Shown here: one piece after another, positions 10,719-22,911 of the stretch | Layout: every line of letters starts with the position of its first letter | Position numbering within the stretch: position 1 is the stretch's first letter | From: Daphnia pulex | Taxonomy: Eukaryota > Arthropoda > Branchiopoda > Diplostraca > Daphniidae | Direction of reading: 5' to 3' | Length of the DNA stretch: 64,000 bases | NCBI RefSeq assembly: GCF_021134715.1 | Contig: NC_060024.1 | Coordinates: forward strand, 13,318,974-13,382,973 | The notes under the pieces: generated by a model | What the model saw: the letters and a program-made list of their open reading frames with translations, nothing else | What the model was told of the DNA's origin: nothing | Databases searched by the model: none | Position numbers and translations under genes: made by a program

Positions 10719-12413
10719 ATGGACTTGAAAACATGCCCGGTAGGTCGTTGTCTAGTGGATCGACTTTCGTGTTGCTTCCACTTACAGGATGCGGATGATG
10801 GAGAACATCCGCCAATTCCGGTATTATATCCTGCGAAAGATGTGAAACAAAAAAAGTCACGGATCAAGATGGAAGTCATCATTCTTCTGCAAGGTAAGCC
10901 ATTTCGTATCGATCTCCATGTACTATTCTTAATTACGTGATTTTGCTGTTATTTAAAGGTACCGGAGGTTCAGGAAAATCAACTTTCATCAAACAGATGC
11001 GCATTATTCACGGCGCCGGTTATTCTGAAGAGGACAAACGAGGTTTCATCAAAATCGTCTATCAAAACATATTCGTGGCTATGCAGAGCATGATTCAGGC
11101 TATGGACAAAATGCGCATCCCTTACGGAGAATCACTTAACAAAGTGGCATTACAAACTTTTAATTATAATTGTAATAATTCTAAAAAGTATTTGATTTTT
11201 TTTTTCAAATAGAAAAATGCTGAACTAGTAGAGTCAATTGACTACAGAATGGTCACAACTTTTGAAAGTCCTTATGTCGAAGCCATATGGGACTTGTGGC
11301 GGGATGCTGGTATTCAAGAGTGTTATGACCGGAGACGTGAATATCAACTCTCAGATTCTGCTAAATAGTAAGACAATCATCTCCTTTTTTTCAGCAACAT
11401 AAAACAAAAGTATCGATTTCTGCTTGTAGTTTATAATTATTTGTTTCGAGATAATTTGTTGATGCCAGAGAAGAGCGAAGTTGCAGAACTAATTCTTTGC
11501 ACCTTTTTCTCCCCTCTTGCGCTTTGACCCGATGCACAGCTATTTAGAAGCGCTAGACCGTATTGCCGCTCCGGATTATTTACCCACGCAACAAGATATT
11601 TTGCGCGTTCGTGTCCCCACGACGGGCATCATCGAATATCCATTCGACCTGCAGGAGATCCGCTTCAGGTACTACATAATTATATTCGCTTCAATAAAGA
11701 CATTACCATTCTATGGGTGTGGCCTTACAGAATCGTGGACGTGGGAGGACAGCGATCCGAGCGACGGAAATGGATTCACTGTTTTGAAAACGTCACTTCC
11801 ATCATCTTCCTCGCAGCACTAAGTAAAATTAGGAAAATAATACGACTAGACCTCGGGCCTAATTGTTTCTGTATAGGTGAGTTTGATCGAAATCTTTTCG
11901 AATCAGATAAAGAAAACCGGATGAAAGAATCCAGAGATTTATTCCACACCATCGTCACCTACACGTGGTTCCAGCACTCGTCAGTCATCCTCTTTTTGAA
12001 CAAAACAGATCTTCTAGAAGAGAAAATTGTTCATTCTCATTTGGTTGACTATTTCCCGGAATATGAAGGTATATTGACTTTTTTTACGTTTCCTGCTAAA
12101 ATCTCCGGTTAATTGTAATTAATTGCGCAAATTGGCAGGACCGAAACGTGATGCCATAGCAGCTCGGGAGTTTATCTTACAGATGTTTCTCAACATAAAA
12201 ATTGATTATGAAAAAATCATCTACTCCCACTTTACGTGCGCTACAGGTGTGGTATTGTTTTCTTATTCGCCGTAGGAGAAAAAGAAGTATTCATTTTAAA
12301 TACGTGATGCATTATCTTGTTTTTTGACAGACACTGAGAATATTCGATTCGTATTTGCCGCCGTTAAGGATTCCATACTACAACATATTTTACTCAAGTA
12401 TAATTTAGTCTAA
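10719..12413 (+). CDS. Gq-alpha paralogue with non-canonical N-terminus
   Basis: Eight exons (10719-10893, 10959-11143, 11213-11367, 11540-11668, 11731-11822, 11877-12068, 12139-12246, 12331-12413) total 373 codons with no break. G-protein boxes are present: P-loop GTGGSGKST, switch [10 protein letters not shown], switch [18 protein letters not shown], and TCATD, with the C-terminus KYNLV. Exon sizes match the minus-strand Gq gene at 38.5-42.9 kb. Three differences stand out. The first exon encodes an unusual N-terminus ([10 protein letters not shown], then an acidic, proline-containing stretch and [14 protein letters not shown]) in place of the usual amphipathic helix. The P-loop Glu is Gly. 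The alternative exons are single, all of the ubiquitous type. No disabling change was seen, so it is likely expressed, but the P-loop change may alter nucleotide handling. Confidence 0.88.
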
Positions 12414-13041
12414 TTCCTGATTCTTCAAATGTATTTGTAAAAATTTTCGTTCCTTTTCCACCACACTAATCAAGTAATTAAGTTTAAAATATCTAACATT
12501 AAATACCCCTTTTTTATTTTTAATATCTAATCAGCTGTAACCAGCCCAGGAAAAACCCCAAATATGTGGTTTGAAAGTCAAATTATTTCTGTAAGTGTGT
12601 AATAAAATAATTTCTTAATCCAAACCGTATATTTGATCTAAATGAAGTTTCCTTTTGAATGAGATTTTCAAATTGTACTATTGTCAATTGAGGTCAGACA
12701 GGAAGTTGGCTCAATACGGATCTATATGTTTTATCATGATTTATTGCGGTTCCCATCTAGCCACTGTGTACGTCCAATATCTCCAGAGATAATCGCGGAC
12801 TTTGGACTTATGTTCTTATATAATCTGATATCAAATTACTTTGTTGTCTAGAGAACTAACAAGTTTACTGATATTCTTTATGCCCTTCTTTCTTATTAGC
12901 GACTATAGCTAGGCGACCATCAACAACAAAGCAGTATGACATATCTTTACGGCAAACCCATTCTCAGCTTACTATTTTTGGAAAGTATAATATTTCAAAT
13001 CGTAAAACTTTGTAACACTATTTAACAACACCTCCGTAAAT
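12414..13041. other. Intergenic stretch before the LRR gene
   Basis: AT-rich sequence with the 3' flank of the Gq paralogue. A missing first exon of the following LRR gene may lie here: an ATG at about 12936 opens a short hydrophobic reading (ILSLLFLE) before a GTATAA donor, but its phase does not fit the next exon. Nothing else was recognised. Confidence 0.4.
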
Positions 13042-14380
13042 GTGTCACAGGTGCAGGTAGGACTACTTGTTGTTGCCACAAATCCATCAGCAGTTAACGC
13101 TGCGCACTTGACGAATGTCAATGGAAACGTCGGTCGTGAAACTTGTCCAGAAGATTATTCTCCATGTAGTTGCTCTGTGGCCTCGGAAGGCCTTACAATC
13201 GTTTGCTCTGAGGTGTCCGTTCAAGACGTGATTGACGTTTTTAACCGAACGACGGCTCGAGATTTGGACACATTCGGATTAACTTGGACGAGGTCTCCCC
13301 TGGAGTCTGTCACGATTCCGGCCGACCTTCTCGGAGGATCCCGTGCAAAGCTCATCGGTGTCTACTGTCCCAGTAAAATTGTGCCTCGAGTCCCGCTTCG
13401 CATGGATGACAACGCGTTCCGCTCGTCTCGTGACTACACCGACACTTTTCTCACATTCTACTGCGACTGGAGCCAACAGTTGGACTTGCAGTTCTTGGCC
13501 GGATTCAACAATCTTGCGATATTGGAGATTGGACTCGCCACTGAACTTCAAGCCATTGGGAGTCTGCCCACTTTGCCCGCACTCACGACGTTACACGTCA
13601 TGGACAGTACGGGTTTAGTAGAATTTCCCGATCTGACTCCGTCTATTTTGAAAGCTCTCTTTTTGAACGGCAATCAAATGGACGACACGATGGGCGCAAA
13701 GCTACTGGACTCGATCATCGCAACTCCGACCATTCGACTCTCCACACTGAGACTGAACAGCAATCGATTGACAAGAATACCCACCCAACAAATTACCTCA
13801 TTCCCAGAATTGCAAAATCTTTATCTGGACGAAAACGTCATTCCCGTCCTCGAGACTGGCTCACTCACTTTTCTATTTCCGGTTAGCATTTTGTCGCTTT
13901 CATCCGCTTCAATCAACACCGTCGAACCGAACGCTTTTCAAGGTATAATGCAACCACCAATGTTGTAATAATGTTAACGGTCTTCACTCTGATTCCTGCT
14001 TTCATTTCTTTTGTGATCAGGGGATTTCACCATGGCCACAGTCAATTTATCTAACAACAATTTGACTCGGTTTGAATCTGCTGTTTTCCTCCAAATACTG
14101 GAACAAATGAACTTACCGTTCGCTGACGGTTACGTCGATCTTGAATCCAGTATATTCTTACATTTTAAAATAATTTGTTAAACTAGGTCAAGTTTGGTAA
14201 TAATTTTTTTTTTCTGTTAAAATTTTAATAGATCTAATGAATTGCGATTGTGGTCTGGCTTGGTTGATCCGTGACAATCGACTGTTACTGCCCTCCGTCC
14301 GTAACGGACTGTGTTCCAACGGAATAGCTTTCGAGAATCTCGATCCAGCCTCGTTCGTCGATTGCCCTGAAATATTTTAA
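13042..14380 (+). CDS. Secreted leucine-rich-repeat protein, start unresolved
   Basis: Three coding segments are visible: about 13051-13940, then GDFTMATVNLSNNNLTRFES from about 14022, then DLMNCDCGLAWLIRDN to a TAA at 14378. The reading opens with a hydrophobic stretch ending ATNPSAVNA, like the end of a signal peptide. A Cys-rich cap follows (CPEDYSPCSCSVASEGLTIVC), then LRRs (LSTLRLNSNRLTRIP, LQNLYLDENVIPVLE, TVNLSNNNLTRFE), then a C-terminal Cys cap. The first in-frame codon at 13042 is GTG; there is no in-frame ATG and an acceptor (GTCACAG) lies just there, so a short upstream exon is probably missing from this model. The layout resembles small secreted LRR proteins, of which I believe arthropods have many. 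Ligand and role are unknown. Confidence 0.7.
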
Positions 14381-15501
14381 CTCGGTAATGTCCTCCTTCC
14401 ACCAGTAGCGTCATTTGCGTTGCTCATTTAGATTTAGTTAAAATTCGCTTCCTTTTTTTCAATATTGTCCGATGATGTATTTCGATTAGACGTGCGTACA
14501 GTCTAGAAATTCTAGACGTCTGTGTCCTGTCCACGTTATACTCTGCGATCGTATGCATCAGGAAGGAAGCTGTAATAAAATATTTGGAGTTATCAAATAC
14601 GGGATCAGCTAGTTTACTGCGATGTGATAGAAATGAGTCGAGGGCTTTTTTTTATGAGGTTGAGCTAGATAGCTGTAGACATGAGAGAGGGTGGAATATG
14701 GTAATGATCGGGTCACGCTCTTTTTCTCGTCCGGTCTCACCGCTACATTTACAGTTAATATTCACCGAGACAGGAAAAGCTGTAATTTTAATGAGGAACA
14801 ACTCATGTAGCGCAATATTTCCGGCTGCAATGCGATATTGTGCCACATGCCCACATTTACTTTTCGGATTAATAATTTGAAATGTTCGACTATGAACTGG
14901 TAAAAAATGTATTTGACTATAAAAGCAAACTGCAGTGTTAATGACGCAAGGTGAAGCGTCGTTTATTATAATTTGGCAATCGATATTGTGGTGCAATTCA
15001 AAGTGGGTGAATGACTCACATGAAATAAGGCCGAGGTCGCTAGCAAGCAACCACTTTGGATCGCACATAGAGCACTCTGGCGGCGGTCGCTGAATTCCTG
15101 TGCCGAAGTAAGTAGGGCCTTTGCCTACTAAGACTGGGGACTGCTGTTTCTCGTCACGTCACTTTTTTTTTCGTTTTCCCGTCACGACTATCCAGCAGCA
15201 TTCACGCTTGAAATCAGCTCTCCGGACGTTCCAGCTATCCCTTCCTCTCAAATACGAAGCTGACGTAGTGAAGTGCTGTGGTGGTTTCCCAACACACAAG
15301 AGCTTTCGAAAGGGGTGTGTGTGTTCTGTTCAGAGATCGGTCCCGCCAGACAGACGTAAGTTTCTCGTTGACTTGTTCTCATTTAAAATTTCAGCTCAAA
15401 AACTATTTTTAAAATTAACCAGCAATCGTTCACTTTCGTTATAGAAATTCGGCCTTTAACCTCAATTCTTCAGAAAAAGGGAGAAACAGAAAACTCTGAA
15501 A
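14381..15501. other. LRR 3' flank and EHD promoter/leader
   Basis: No gene is seen in the first part. A near-palindrome (TCTAGAAATTCTAGA) occurs at about 14504. A probable non-coding first exon of the EHD gene ends at about 15356 (CAGAC|GTAAGTTT), and a leader intron ends at the CTTCAG before the coding exon. Confidence 0.45.
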
Positions 15502-17919
15502 ATGTTCAGTTGGCTGGGCAAAGATGAGGCTCGCAACAAACAGCCTGAAATCTATGATAGGTATGCATTATACGATCAACTAGTGGGAAAGCAAATTATT
15601 TTTCCAGAACTAAACAAAATATTTCAAGTGTTGGACTATTTTGGTTGTGAACCATTGACCGTAGTGTGGTGTTTTCAATTTTAGTTACCTACTGTAGTTC
15701 AGGCTAGAATTGTTTTCTAATTGAATGTTAATATGGATATTCGCACAAATAGGTCATAAATTCCAAAAGATGACATCACTATTTGTGACCTTCAACACTT
15801 GTTAACCATCATTTTGTGTTTTTACATTGTGCAGTGTGGTTGAAGGTTTAAAGAAAATTTACAAAAGCAAGATCCTGCCTTTGGAACAGCAATACTTCTT
15901 CCATGATTTCCACTCACCAGAACTGAGTGATCCTGATTTTGATGCCAGGCCAATGATCCTATTGGTAGGGCAATACTCAACTGGCAAAACCACTTTCATT
16001 CGATACTTACTGGAAAAAGATTTTCCTGGTAATTTTTTTAAAAGTTATTTTATTAGAAAATCAGCTGTTTGTTACGTTATAGTTAAATACCCTTTGTAAC
16101 GTAGGAATTCGGATCGGTCCCGAGCCTACCACGGACAGGTTCATAGCTGTCATGCACGGAGATACTGAAGGCGTCATACCCGGAAACGCCCTTGTGGTCG
16201 ATCCAAAGAAACAATTTAGGCCTCTATCCAAATTTGGCAATGCCTTTCTTAACCGATTCCAATGTTCTACAGTCGATTCCCCTGTCCTAAAGGGCATCAG
16301 TATTGTTGATTCACCTGGTATCCTTTCGGGCGAAAAACAGAGAACGGACAGAGGCTACGAATTCACCGGTGTGCTGGAGTGGTTCGCTGAGCGAGTGGAC
16401 AGAATCATTCTTCTTTTCGATGCGCACAAGTTGGACATTTCTGATGAGTTTAGACGTTCCATTGAAGCCTTGCGAGGTCACGACGATAAAATTCGCATTA
16501 TCTTAAATAAAGTGAGTCACATCCAATTTATCAAACAGTATGCAGTTTGTCTGATCTTATGCATTCTTTCAGGCTGATATGATCGATCACCAGCAGTTAA
16601 TGAGGGTGTACGGCGCACTAATGTGGTCACTCGGTAAAGTGCTCAACACACCCGAAGTGGCTCGTGTATACATAGGATCCTTTTGGGATCAACCTCTACG
16701 TTATGATATGAACAGAAGGTAACATTTTTTCCATTCGTTTTGTTTTTTAAGTTAATTTTCCGTCAATACAAGTACATGTATTAAGCACGAAAATAATTTT
16801 AGATTAAACGCCCGAATTTATTTTCATTTTTGAACCCATCTTCAGGTTATTCGAAGCTGAAGAGCAGGATTTGTTTTCAGACCTGCAATCACTCCCAAGA
16901 AATGCTGCTTTACGAAAACTGAATGATTTAATCAAGCGGGCTCGTCTAGCTAAGGTAATTTGTCGCTGAATACTCTACAAATAGCTCTGTAATATCCCTT
17001 TTTATGTATTCCACAGGTTCATGCATACATAATCGCTGCTCTGCGAAAGGATTTCCCAACCATGTTTGGCAAAGACGCTAAGAAAAAAGAGCTCATCAAA
17101 AACTTGGGCCAAATCTACGATCAGATACAACGAGAATATCAAATATCCCCTGGTGATTTTCCTGACATTAAAAAAATGCAGGTTTGTTTAAAGGACACTT
17201 GAAAGGAATTAACAGACAATTGAAATATTGATTGCATCTTGTTATTTGTGAAAAATAGGAGCAGTTAGTGCATCACGACTTCACCAAGTTTCCGCCATTA
17301 AAGCCCCGATTGCTCGAGGCAGTTGATAGAATGTTAGCCGAAGATATAGCCCGTTTAATGTCAGTCATACCACAGGAATCTGTAATAAGAGCAGCTGCCG
17401 AACCGAACGGTTCTGGTATTAAAGGTGGAGCTTTCGATGGCGTTAGTGAAAAGGCCAGCCCATTCGGCTACTTGAAAGGCGAAGGCATCGACGCTGGAGC
17501 TGGTGAACCTGAATGGATTGTTGGAAAAGATCGCTACAAAGCAGACAACATCTTTGACAGTCTCAACCCGATTGACGGAAAAGTCACCGGAGCAGGTAAA
17601 TTTTGAAACTTACTTAACTTAACTTACTTGAACTTATCCGGTCAAACTTCCCATATCGTGTATTTGACGAATATTATTTCTAAATCTTTTTATTTTTACA
17701 TCTTATGCAGCTGCCAAGTCAGAAATGGTAAAATCGAAGTTACCAAACTCAGTCTTGGGTAAAGTGTGGAAACTTGCCGACGTTGATAAGGACGGCATGT
17801 TGGACTCGGATGAATTCGCTTTGGCAATGCACCTAATCAACATCAAACTAGACGGTCACGACATCCCAGCCGAATTGCCTGCGCACTTGGTACCACCATC
17901 GAAAAGGGGTCGCTTTTAA
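15502..17919 (+). CDS. Past1: EH-domain ATPase of the EHD/Past1 family
   Basis: Multiple exons join from ATG 15502 ([13 protein letters not shown]) to TAA 17919, about 530 residues, the usual EHD length. EHD proteins are dynamin-like ATPases that tubulate membranes in endocytic recycling. Visible landmarks are the P-loop [10 protein letters not shown] (about residue 65), a DTEG motif in MHGDTEG, the switch DSPGIL, NKAD across a splice junction, a helical middle region ([20 protein letters not shown]), the linker with KADNIFDSL, and a C-terminal EH domain with an EF-hand loop [13 protein letters not shown]. It ends in a basic KRGRF. Drosophila has the single gene Past1; vertebrates have EHD1-4. 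A poly-A signal AATAAA overlaps 17935. Confidence 0.95.
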
Positions 17920-18485
17920 ACCGAAAGAGGACCGAATAAATGAAGCATCCTAACAATCCATTAGAAATCGTACTTTTGGGGCGCCTCTCATCTGTCAACT
18001 GACCAGTCAGTTGAGAACTTGGATGAGATTCTTAGACGAATTTGTTTTCCTCGGCACATGGAGTATGTCTATGATAAGATTATTTGGTGTTCAAAACTGT
18101 TGAAAATTTATTTCTATCCCATTTCGTTCTGTTTGTGTGAGCTTGTGTGTACGCCAAAGAAGTGTCTGATTCAAAAATAACTCCAGTACGATAGATAATT
18201 TAGGTATCCGCTGGTGCCTTCTCCATTTTAATTTGATTCTTCTCTTTGCTTTACATTGATTATTTTACCCTTAGATAGCCGAGAAAATTCTTGTTTAGCG
18301 TACGCTTTTCTGTATTGAGAGTATCACACCAATTGGTTATAATGCGAATGAAAATGAACAGAAGAAAATGTGAGTGAAAACGAAAAAAGGTTATTATCAT
18401 GGTGCTTCAATATTAACGTCATGAATGCACATCAAATGTTTGTTCATCAGCTTTCGCTGTGAAATGGGACGATATCTGATGCATT
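17920..18485. other. Convergent 3' flanks of EHD and TMEM50
   Basis: Both genes end here from opposite strands. The EHD AATAAA lies at about 17935. The rest is presumed UTR; no other feature was recognised. Confidence 0.4.
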
Positions 18486-19153
18486 TTACGAAGACCAAAG
18501 CTCCTCTGATCTGCCAAATCGGAACATCAGAGAGGATAAAAATATGAAAAGATTTTGCATGAAGAGTCCAACTCCAGGCCATTGTGGGCCATTTGCGGGA
18601 ATGACGTAAGCTTGAAATAAAATCCAACATGATGCAATGAGGGCAGTGAAACCAAGAACCAGACCCAGGAAAAACCAACCGCGAGCACCGCGTGAACCTA
18701 GACATCCATCTTCAGAGTAACTGTCTCCTCTAATTGCACCATTGCTCACCATATTGATCCTTGAAAATCAAAACATTGTCCTCATTATTATTAAATGATA
18801 TGGATTTTACAATTTATGTATCTTACATTATCATTGAAATAGTGCCTACAACCCCACAAACATGATAGGCATGGTGAAAAACTTCCATGGCGGGGTATCG
18901 TGCAGCTACATCAAAAATCATCCACCAGCCTGATGCAAACTATAAAAATAATTGAAATGGTAAATTATTTCAATTAAATTGAACAAGTAGTTTAAGGATA
19001 ATCTGATATAAAATACAACATTACATTTATATACAAAACAATCACGTCATTGTCTATATTTATACTTACTAATATTCCCGCTGAGACGGAAGCGTAGGTG
19101 TTACGCTTTTCCTGCAGGTTGACCCGTTCCATTAAATTCTCGAGAAAAGGCAT
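18486..19153 (-). CDS. TMEM50A: TMEM50 small four-helix membrane protein
   Basis: Three exons: the first from ATG 19153 (MPFLENLMERVNLQEKRN), the second at about 18835-18941 (FASGWWMIFDVAARYP), the third from about 18760 to TAA 18486. The product is about 155 residues, as in the family. It carries the family signature VSNGAIRGDSYSEDGCLG, then GARGWFFLGLVLGFTALIAS, and ends FRFGRSEELWSS. Four hydrophobic segments are visible. The cellular role of TMEM50 proteins is poorly known; they are placed in endomembranes. The N-terminus is shorter than in human TMEM50A and lacks its early Cys residues. Confidence 0.92.
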
Positions 19154-19708
19154 CTTTTTCAACACAAAATATCGGTCTTCAAACGAAGTTGAAAAATTTA
19201 ATTATATTTATTGACTTGCAAAGATTATGACACAACGAATTGAGAAATCCGTTTATGGTTTATTATCTTTTGATACAGGATGTCGTCTGCTAGACTTCTA
19301 CAGCATAAAACAGCAATGCCGATTCGATTTTAAGTTAAATTCTTCATCAATGTAGTAAAGTAATCATAATTGATTTGAAAGAACCACGAATAGAAGCTTT
19401 TTAAAATTTTAAATTACCGTAAAATAAAAAAATATGGATTTCCTTAAAAGTTAAGAGGATAAAATCTTTCCAGCGACGTTGCGCCCAGACCTCATCAGAT
19501 TCAGACGCAGACTTCAAAGTATTGGAAAGTGGACGATGTAGAAAAATTCTGTTTTTTTTTTGTTTACGAAGTTTTTTAAAATTTGCACTTTGAAATATTT
19601 GCCGCAAGGTAAGCAAGTCGATGAATTTACTGACCCAAAAACTTAGTAAATGGATGACAAGTGTAATCCTAATCTATTTATTGTCTGTGGTTACAGGATT
19701 TTGAAGTA
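19154..19708. other. Promoter region between divergent TMEM50 and YOD1
   Basis: AT-rich stretch of about 550 bases. A probable leader intron of YOD1 ends at TGGTTACAG (about 19695), shortly before its ATG. No further gene was recognised. Confidence 0.4.
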
Positions 19709-20877
19709 ATGGCGTCTAAGATGCAACTACGCGTAAAACACAAAGGTGGCCAATCTGTCATTTCAACCCTGTCATTAACCAGTAGAGTGGAGCAATTACT
19801 GGATGAATTGTCAAAATCAACCCAGATACCAGTGCACTTGGTTAAAATCTTGAGGGGTTTCCCACCGATTGCTGTGGATATTTCAGACAAAAATGTTTCC
19901 CTTGGTGAATGTGGTCTGCAAGAAAGAGACACCATTCTTGTAGAAGAATTAATAGAAACACAACCTGTGCAATCTTTACCAGTTTCCCATGAAGACAGTA
20001 CAGAACTTGGAAAAATTGCCCCAGCAGGCATACTACTAAGAAAAGTTGTTCCTTCTGATAATTCATGCCTATTTACAAGCATTGGTTTTTGTCTTTCAGG
20101 TAGAGAAGTAATTTTAGCTTTAATTGCAAAATAATTGATGTTTTAATTTAGGCAAGCCTGATCCCAAATCCAGCTCATTTATGAGAGAACTGGTTGGGTC
20201 AACAGTTATAAGTCAAACAGAAACATACAATGAAGCTTTGCTGGGAAAACCCAACAAAGAATACCAGAAATGGATTCTTCAGGTTTGTTGTTTATTATGT
20301 TTTCAGTTGAAGTTAAATTGTAGTTATGTGTGCTTGAAATAGGACGATTCTTGGGGAGGGGCCATTGAACTAGCTATTTTATCCTCTTATTTTGGATTGG
20401 AAATTGATGTTGTTAATACTCAACACTCAATCATCAACAAATTTGGTGAAGATCAAAATTATGGACAAAGGATACTTTTGATTTATGACGGCATCCATTA
20501 TGATCCTCTCTATCTAGAACCTTTCGACGTAAGTGTATATTTATATGAACAAAGTTTGTTTAATTTCATATTATTGTTTACTTTAGGGGAGCCAAAACAA
20601 AACGTTGTTTCCAACATCAGATTCTGCGGTATTGCAACAAGCCGAAGAATTGGCGGTAATTAAAAACCACTTATTTTATGCTTTAATTTATACCTTAATT
20701 TTTTATATTACTGTATTACAGGCCGAGGCTAGAGCGAGCCACCAGTTCACCGATGTCAACCACTTTACGCTCAAGTGTATGGTGTGCAATTGCTTTTTGA
20801 CGGGTCAGATTCAAGCGCAGCAACATGCAAAAGAAACGGGTCATGCTAACTTTGGTGAGGTTACGGCTTCAAGTTAA
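19709..20877 (+). CDS. YOD1: OTU-family deubiquitinase YOD1/OTU1
   Basis: ATG 19709 opens exon 1 ([15 protein letters not shown]). Further exons carry [41 protein letters not shown] and [14 protein letters not shown], ending at TAA 20877; about 295 residues. The N-terminal 80 residues resemble the UBX-like domain that binds p97/VCP. The OTU domain has the catalytic Cys in [14 protein letters not shown] and His in [12 protein letters not shown]-terminal C2H2 finger is present ([20 protein letters not shown] plus TGH). YOD1 trims ubiquitin chains on p97 clients in ER-associated degradation. The start is preceded by a splice acceptor, so the leader is split. Confidence 0.93.
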
Positions 20878-22143
20878 CGACAGATGTTAAAGATCTCAGG
20901 TGTGCTACATCGTTACAAATGTGACTAAAAGATTTCGCAGAAGATTTGCGTTTAGATTTGAATCGTGCAACAGCTTAATGTATTTGAATTATAGTTATTC
21001 TCACTAATTTACTTGTTTGTGCTTGACTAAATTAACGAGAAGTAAACGGTTTTTCCCCTCTGAAGGCAAATAAAATTTAATTATTTTGAAAAATTTCTTT
21101 GTATGCGACAGTAGAACTCCAAAGACATAAGAGCTCCTTTTTTCAATATTATTAAAAATACTCGACAGTAGAACTCCACTACACGACAATAGAACTCCAA
21201 TTTCCCGTAGGGATTCTGACATTCTGTACAGGTATTTTGGCATACGGGAAGAGGAAGACTAGTTCACATTTTGCCAAATGATGGCTTTTGATTTCAAATT
21301 TCACCGATAGATGACTTTGATTACTTTTTCTGCAATAAATGGTGGGTCGGTCGAATTAACCAATTTCCCGTAGGGATTCTAGTCACAGTCGAAGGAGGCT
21401 CAGTTTCGACACGCCACCGCTGCAATTCAAACTGCAAAATTCAATTGCAGTAATTAGACACTTAAATTTACGTAATTGTGTCACCAATCACGCAAATTTT
21501 TGTAGGCATTAGATTAAACAAAGAAATCTCTTTAAAATGGATCACATTTTACGAAGATATAATATATTCATTTTTTAAAACAGCGATTCTAAGTCAAACG
21601 GGGCTCAGTTTCGAAACGCCACCGCTGCAATTCAAACTGCAAATTCAAAACGACACTAAACATTAATACAAAATTTACGTAAATGTGTTTCTTATCACGA
21701 AAATTTTTGTATGAAAGAGATTAAACAAAGAAAGGTCTTCAAAATGGATCACATGAAGATATACTAATAGCTGTATTTTTTACACAGCGATTCAAAGTCG
21801 AACGGGCTCACTTTCCCGGCTTGATGTGTGTCAACCCAAAAGCTATAGTTTGCAGGCCTAACAAGAAGCGAATTTGGTGGCAGTTTTTACGACTGCCCGG
21901 CGGCCTTGTATACATGTAGATCCCCACCAAACGTGAACAGATAAGCGTCGGGTTTGTTTGTTTACGTTTAAAAGCAAAGTAAGTTTTACCAGTTTTACTA
22001 CTGGTTTAGACAAACAAATTGGTTATTTACACATTTTTTGGTATGCCTCAAGTCCATAGATAGTATGTAGAATTTCAATTTGTGAGTGCAATCTACCACA
22101 ATTGACAAACATTTCTTACTGAAATATTTTCCTTTCCCTTTTT
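20878..22143. repeat. Repeat-bearing stretch between YOD1 and the HSP90 pseudogene
   Basis: No gene was recognised here. The stretch holds CGACARTAGAACTCC motifs at 21106, 21163 and 21184, two copies of AATTTCCCGTAGGGATTCT (about 21198 and 21361), and a tandem repeat (listed separately). A mostly unique AT-rich segment follows from about 21.8 to 22.1 kb. Confidence 0.7.
21387..21810. repeat. Tandem repeat of about 203 bp, two copies plus a partial third
   Basis: Units begin at about 21387, 21592 and 21794. Each opens with a variant of AGTCGAAGGAGGCTCAG and shares CGCCACCGCTGCAATTCAAA, a TTTACGTAA block and an AAATGGATCACAT block. Copies differ by scattered substitutions and small indels, so the duplication is not very recent. 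Only the first few bases of a third copy remain. Confidence 0.85.
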
Positions 22144-22735
22144 AGATGCCTGGAGAAGTTCAAATGGAAGATGAAGCTGAGACTTTGACATTCCAGGCCA
22201 AGATTGCTCAGCTTATGAGCTTGATTATCAACACCTTCTATAGTTGATCTCCAACTGCTCAGATGCCCTAGACAAGATCCATTATGAATCCCTGACTGAC
22301 CCAAGCAAGTTGGACAGCGGCAAGGATCTTAAAATCAAGATTGTCCCCAACAAGAATGACTCACTCTTATGGATACGTAAGTTGAGAAATTTAGTTCCTC
22401 CTATTTGAACACGAATTTGACTGTTCTGTTTCTCTTTAGTGGTATCGGCATGATCAAGGCTGATTTGGTTAACAACTTGGGTACTATTGCCAAGTCTGGA
22501 ACTAAAGCTTTCATGGAAGGCCTCTCTGCCGGAGCTGACATCTCCATGATTGGTCAGTTTGGTGTGGGTTCCTACTCTGCTTACCTGGTTGCCGACAAGG
22601 TGACAGTTCATTCCTAGCACAATGATGATGAGCAGTATGTTTGGGAATCTTCAGCTGGTGGTTCTTTCACCATCAAGCCTGATCACAGAGAACCCATGGG
22701 TAGAGGAACCAAGATTGTCCTCCACTTGTAGTATC
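22144..22735 (+). pseudogene. HSP90 pseudogene, N-terminal part
   Basis: The reading begins [19 protein letters not shown] and matches cytosolic HSP90 through [55 protein letters not shown] and [10 protein letters not shown]. About eight codons after NTFY (the NKEIFLRE region with the ATP-site Glu and Asn) are deleted with a frame change. There is a stop after VTVHS and another after KIVLHL. An intron with good GT-AG ends is still present at about 22378-22440. It is therefore an unprocessed duplicate, not a retrocopy. Confidence 0.88.
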
Positions 22736-22911
22736 CAGCTCCAGGCTGGATGATTCGACTACAACGACGTGGAGTAGTGTCAACTCGACGCTGGAGGACT
22801 TGGTGAGACAACAACAACAACCCAAATCGGTACAACAAAACTTGAATTCGTGATTTTATTCGTTCTTACAAAAATAAATTTAATTCGCCCTTAAAGTTAA
22901 CTACGGCAACT

